DNA of 25,697 nt from DATDCV01 sp036524155. GTDB taxonomy: Bacteria; Verrucomicrobiota; Verrucomicrobiia; Limisphaerales; UBA8199. The notes below the pieces were generated by a model that did no database searches, was not told the origin of the DNA, and worked only from the letters and a program-made list of their open reading frames with translations. The translations under genes were made by a program, and so were the position numbers. The DNA is taken from the NCBI GenBank assembly GCA_036524155.1, contig DATDCV010000740.1:1-25697 (forward strand), in the 5' to 3' direction. Below are positions 22,451-25,697 of the stretch, one piece after another (position 1 is the first letter of the stretch; each line of letters starts with the position of its first letter).

Positions 22451-23848
22451 ATGATCCACGATCCACGATCTGCGATCCGCGAGGCGGGAAAATTCGAGAC
22501 GTTCGCTCGGAAATCGAAACTGCTCGTGTTGCTGCTGTTCATCTGCCTCCCGGCAATGTCGTCTTTCTCCGAGCAGCGGTTTCCGCCGCCGGAATTCACA
22601 GAGACAAACCATCAACTGCCGGCCACGACCACGCCGGCGGCACGCGGCCTGTTTTTTGAGTACCAGGACCTTGTCGTGCTGGCGGTGTCGCTCGGCGTAG
22701 CCACGTGGCTGATCTACGGGAAGCGCTCGCGCAAAGGCCTGGTAGGGCTATCGATCTTTTCGCTGGTTTACTTCGGGTTTTATCGCAAGGGCTGCGTGTG
22801 CGCGATCGGCTCGCTCCAAAACGTGGCGCTGGCGCTGGCCGACCGGGGCTATGCGCTGCCGCTGGTGGTAACCGGGTTTTTCGTACTGCCGCTGATGTTC
22901 GCGCTGTTTGCGGGGCGATCTTTCTGCGCGGGCGTGTGTCCGCACGGTGCGCTGCAGGACCTGGTGCTGCTTAAACCGGTGAAATTACCCCCGTGGCTGG
23001 AGCAGGGATTGAGCGTTTTGCCGTATATTTATCTCGGGGCGGGCGTGCTGTTCGCAGCCACTGGCAGCGCCTTCATCATCTGCCAGTACGACCCCTTTGT
23101 GCCGATCTTCCGGATGAGCGGCCGCGCGTTAATGGTGCTGTCAGGGGTGGCGCTGCTGGCTCTGGGCGTGTTCGTCGGCCGGCCTTATTGCCGTTTTTTG
23201 TGTCCGTTTGGCGCCTTGCTGAAGGTTTGTGCGACGGTGGCGAAGCTGCGGGTCCGCGTAACGCCCGATTATTGCACACAGTGCCGCCTTTGCGAGGCTT
23301 CCTGCCCCTTCGGGGCAATGCGCGAGCCGCAAACTCCGCTGACCGGCGCGGCGCAAATGCAAGTGGACCGGCGGCGGCTGGCGTTGCTTCTGGTCGCCAC
23401 GCCGGTGCTGATGGCGGCTCTGGGCTGGATCGGCGCCCGATTGAGCGTGCCCGCGGCGCGGGTGCATCCGACCGTCAGCCTCGCGGAGCGGTTCGTTCGC
23501 GAGAAAGATGCACCTGTAAAAACCGGCACGCTCACTCCTGACGACTTGTCGCTCGAGCGCGCGCGGCAAGCGCCGGCGGAAATCGTCGCCCAGGCCGTCA
23601 GCATCCGGCAGAAGTACCACATCGGAGGCTGGATTTTTGGCGCGTGGGTTGGGCTGGTGATCGGCGCAAAATTGATAGGCCTGTCGCTGCATCGGCGGCG
23701 CACGGACTATGAGCCGGACCGGGGCGATTGCTTTGCGTGCGCGCGGTGTTTCGAGTTCTGCCCGAATGAGCTGGTGCGACGGGGCATCATGCCAGCATCG
23801 GCGTTGCCGGTGAGGGTGGAGCCCAGAGGGTCGGAGGTGGCGACTTGA
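22451..23848 (+). CDS. NapH/NosR-like membrane iron-sulfur protein (putative quinol dehydrogenase)
   Basis: A 465-residue polytopic protein with about six membrane segments. Two CxxxCP motifs, CAGVCPHG at 159-166 and CRFLCPFG at 247-254, are the signature of the NapH/NosR/CcoG family. Two cytoplasmic-type ferredoxin motifs follow, CTQCRLCEASCP (275-286) and CFACARCFEFCP (427-438). Proteins like this take electrons from quinol and pass them to periplasmic iron-sulfur proteins, here probably the polyferredoxin just upstream. The first 12 residues are encoded by GATCCAC-type heptamer repeats, so the true start may be a little downstream. The last codon overlaps a TTG start of the next gene. Confidence 0.82.
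   Translation: MIHDPRSAIREAGKFETFARKSKLLVLLLFICLPAMSSFSEQRFPPPEFTETNHQLPATTTPAARGLFFEYQDLVVLAVSLGVATWLIYGKRSRKGLVGLSIFSLVYFGFYRKGCVCAIGSLQNVALALADRGYALPLVVTGFFVLPLMFALFAGRSFCAGVCPHGALQDLVLLKPVKLPPWLEQGLSVLPYIYLGAGVLFAATGSAFIICQYDPFVPIFRMSGRALMVLSGVALLALGVFVGRPYCRFLCPFGALLKVCATVAKLRVRVTPDYCTQCRLCEASCPFGAMREPQTPLTGAAQMQVDRRRLALLLVATPVLMAALGWIGARLSVPAARVHPTVSLAERFVREKDAPVKTGTLTPDDLSLERARQAPAEIVAQAVSIRQKYHIGGWIFGAWVGLVIGAKLIGLSLHRRRTDYEPDRGDCFACARCFEFCPNELVRRGIMPASALPVRVEPRGSEVAT
22453..22480 (+). repeat. Four GATCCAC-type heptamers at a gene start
   Basis: GATCCAC, GATCCAC, GATCTGC and GATCCGC follow one another directly after the start ATG. The unit length matches the CCGAAAT arrays though the bases differ. 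It overlaps the first codons of the NapH-like gene. Confidence 0.7.
23833..23837 (+). promoter_or_regulatory. Ribosome binding site for a TTG start
   Basis: GGAGG, seven bases before the TTG at 23845, supports an otherwise weak start codon. The TTG overlaps the preceding TGA (TTGA), a sign of translational coupling. Confidence 0.7.
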
Positions 23849-25653
23849 ATAGCGCTCTGGCCAAAGTGGCTGTGTCCACAGCCGTAACAGGCGTTTCCCC
23901 GGCGCGAGTCTGGGAGCTGTCGGCGTGGATCTCGGGCGTGTTTGCCATGCTGGTCGGCGCCGTGATGCTCATCGGGCACGTGTATGCCCCGACGTTGGAC
24001 CCACTAAAATCGCCCGAACTGAAGGAGCTGAAAACGAAGCTGCGTGAGAACCCGGCGGATGAACCGACGAAACAGGCCATCCGGAACCTGGATCTCAGTC
24101 ACCGGCAGAAGTATTTCCGGCAACTTTGGCGAACGCAGTCAGGGGTTTACCTGCTGCTCGGCGGGGTCGGCATCTTCCTCCTCTCATTTAAACAGGTTCG
24201 TGCGCTCCGCAGAGAATTGCCGCAGCCCAGGCCGAACCCGGACGCAGCGGAGAAACTCCTGCGCGCCGGCGTGATCTCCCGCCGGGCGGTCGCCGCCGTC
24301 GGCGCGGCAGCGGGCGTTTTTCTTTTCTTCCTCAGCCTGGGGCCGGGCACGGCGTTGCCGAAGGGGCAGGCTGGGATCGACGCGCTGCTAGGGTTGGCGC
24401 CCACCAGCGCCGACGCGGATTCGCCGACGGCCAGTCCCGTGGCCGACGCGGCGTCGCCGGAAGAGCTGCTGCAAAACTGGCCACGCTTCCGCGGCCCGGG
24501 AGGCAACGGGCTCTCGCAGGCAACGAATCCACCGGCCAACTGGGATCCGAAAACAGGCGCCGGCATCGCCTGGAAAGTTCCCACTCCAGCCAAGGGCTTC
24601 AACTCGCCGCTGATTTGGGGCGACCGCGTCTATGTGTGCGGGGGCGATGCGGCGCTGCGAGAGGTGATCTGCCTGGACCTAAAAACCGGCGGCCTCCTTT
24701 GGCGGCAGGCGATCACGAACGTGCCCGGCAGCCCGGTCAAGGTCCCGGAGATCCCGGAATCGACCGGCTATTGCGCCGCATCGATGGCGACCGACGGCCG
24801 CAGGATTTACGCCATTTTTGCCAACGGCGACCTTGCAGCCTTCACCCTGGATGGCAAGCCCGTTTGGTCCAAAGGATTCGGGGCGCTGAAGAATGCCTAC
24901 GGCCACGCGACGTCGCTGGCTACCTGGCGCGACCGGCTGATCGTGCAACTGGACCAAGGCGAAGCCGAGGAGCGCTTGTCCAGGCTCTATGCCATCAACG
25001 GCCGCACCGGGGCCGTGCTGTGGCAAAAAGATCGGAAGGTGGGATCTTCATGGGCAAGCCCCATCGTGATAGAGGCCGCGGGCAAGCCCCAAATCATCAC
25101 GCTCGCCATCCCGTCGGTGATCGCCTACTCGGCCACGGACGGCGCGGAGGTGTGGCGAGCGGAACTGCTGAACGGCGAGATCACGCCCTCGCCAGTATTT
25201 GACGGCACCCATGTAGTCGTCGCCAGTCCTTCAGACAAACTGGTCGCGATTCGTCCCGACGGCGCCGGCGAGGTCAGCAAAACTCACGTCGCGTGGACCA
25301 ACGAGGATAATGTGCCGGATGTCACGAGTCCCGTCAGCACCGGCGAACTGGTGTTCACGGTCACCACAGGGGGCATGCTGACTTGCTTTGACGCGAAGAC
25401 CGGGAAGAAGCAATGGGAACACGATTACGAGTTCGAGTGCCACGCCTCGCCCGTAGTGGCGGCCAACAGAGTGTATGTCATCGGGCAGAAAGGCGTCGCG
25501 GTCGTGGTCGAAGCCGCGCGCCAATTCAAAGAACTGCTGCGGACGGAAATGGGCGACACCTTCAGCGCCAGCCCCGCGTTCGCCCTGGACAGAATCGTGA
25601 TGCGGGGAGAGACGAATGTGTGGTGCGTCGGTACCGCTGGAACCACTAAGTGA
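23845..25653 (+). CDS. Membrane-anchored PQQ-like beta-propeller protein
   Basis: A 602-residue protein starting at a TTG with a strong Shine-Dalgarno. Three hydrophobic segments (about 25-47, 100-115 and 148-165) place a large domain outside the cytoplasm. From residue 212 a WPRFRGPGGNGLS segment opens a PQQ-like propeller, with repeats such as VYVCGG..VICLDLKTGGLLWRQ, LYAINGRTGAVLWQK, VIAYSATDGAEVWRAELL, and LTCFDAKTGKKQWEHDYEF. Such proteins in Planctomycetota and Verrucomicrobiota rarely have a proven cofactor, and PQQ-binding residues of true dehydrogenases are not evident to me. A scaffold or receptor role in the cluster is equally possible. It is the last gene before a new heptamer array. 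Confidence 0.8.
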   Translation: MNSALAKVAVSTAVTGVSPARVWELSAWISGVFAMLVGAVMLIGHVYAPTLDPLKSPELKELKTKLRENPADEPTKQAIRNLDLSHRQKYFRQLWRTQSGVYLLLGGVGIFLLSFKQVRALRRELPQPRPNPDAAEKLLRAGVISRRAVAAVGAAAGVFLFFLSLGPGTALPKGQAGIDALLGLAPTSADADSPTASPVADAASPEELLQNWPRFRGPGGNGLSQATNPPANWDPKTGAGIAWKVPTPAKGFNSPLIWGDRVYVCGGDAALREVICLDLKTGGLLWRQAITNVPGSPVKVPEIPESTGYCAASMATDGRRIYAIFANGDLAAFTLDGKPVWSKGFGALKNAYGHATSLATWRDRLIVQLDQGEAEERLSRLYAINGRTGAVLWQKDRKVGSSWASPIVIEAAGKPQIITLAIPSVIAYSATDGAEVWRAELLNGEITPSPVFDGTHVVVASPSDKLVAIRPDGAGEVSKTHVAWTNEDNVPDVTSPVSTGELVFTVTTGGMLTCFDAKTGKKQWEHDYEFECHASPVVAANRVYVIGQKGVAVVVEAARQFKELLRTEMGDTFSASPAFALDRIVMRGETNVWCVGTAGTTK

Positions 25654-25665
25654 AGCGCCAGACCG

Positions 25666-25697
25666 AATGAAGTCCGAAATCCGAAACCCGAAATCCG
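25666..25697 (+). repeat. CCGAAAT heptamer array at right edge
   Basis: After AATGAAGT come several CCGAAAT units, one changed to CCGAAAC, running to the end of the window. The array is in the same orientation as the left half of the inverted pair at 21643, and both begin with AATGAA. It is cut off by the window edge, so length and any inverted partner cannot be judged. Confidence 0.75.

Overview
The window is high-GC bacterial DNA whose gene families and repeats suggest a Verrucomicrobiota genome of the Pedosphaera/Limisphaerales type. This is inference, since no rRNA or marker gene is present. The clues are secreted choice-of-anchor Q and pre-peptidase C-terminal (PPC) repeat proteins, a BspA-type leucine-rich repeat remnant, a DUF6057 membrane protein paired with a CxxCH/PD40 protein, a NapGH-like iron-sulfur operon with beta-propeller proteins, heptamer intergenic arrays of the CCGAAAT type, and many inverted GGGAC...GTCCC elements.

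Layout. Positions 1-381 hold only a large imperfect inverted repeat. A secreted choice-of-anchor Q protein runs leftward to 1845. Positions 2100-7405 form an accessory island. Its left edge is a decayed DUF433/DUF5615 toxin-antitoxin module, bracketed by two remnants of the same collagen-binding glycosidase tail, followed by an orphan gene fragment. Its centre is a roughly 1,085-residue SIR2 + P-loop NTPase + helical protein that looks like an antiphage STAND effector. Its right edge is a Phd/VapC module fused by an internal deletion. Positions 7584-9674 hold an ABC-2 type permease between two copies of one inverted-repeat element. The second copy abuts a beheaded leucine-rich repeat gene.

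Positions 10167-20200 look like chromosomal backbone: a secreted PPC-repeat protein, a HAD phosphatase, a FmdB-type zinc ribbon protein, the DUF6057 and PD40/heme pair, a glutaredoxin, and a large U32 family protein that has absorbed an in-frame repeat element.

Positions 20357-25653 are a co-directional five-gene cluster with overlapping or nearly touching genes except for one repeat-filled gap. It encodes a 74-residue Tat-type four-cysteine protein, a Tat-exported NHL-type propeller, a Tat-exported polyferredoxin with 18 cysteines, a NapH/NosR-like membrane iron-sulfur protein, and a membrane-anchored PQQ-like propeller. Together they look like a quinol-to-periplasm electron transfer system whose terminal reaction is not evident. 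The two best candidates for something new are this cluster and the SIR2-NTPase protein in its toxin-antitoxin graveyard. I saw no tRNA, rRNA, CRISPR array or transposase gene.
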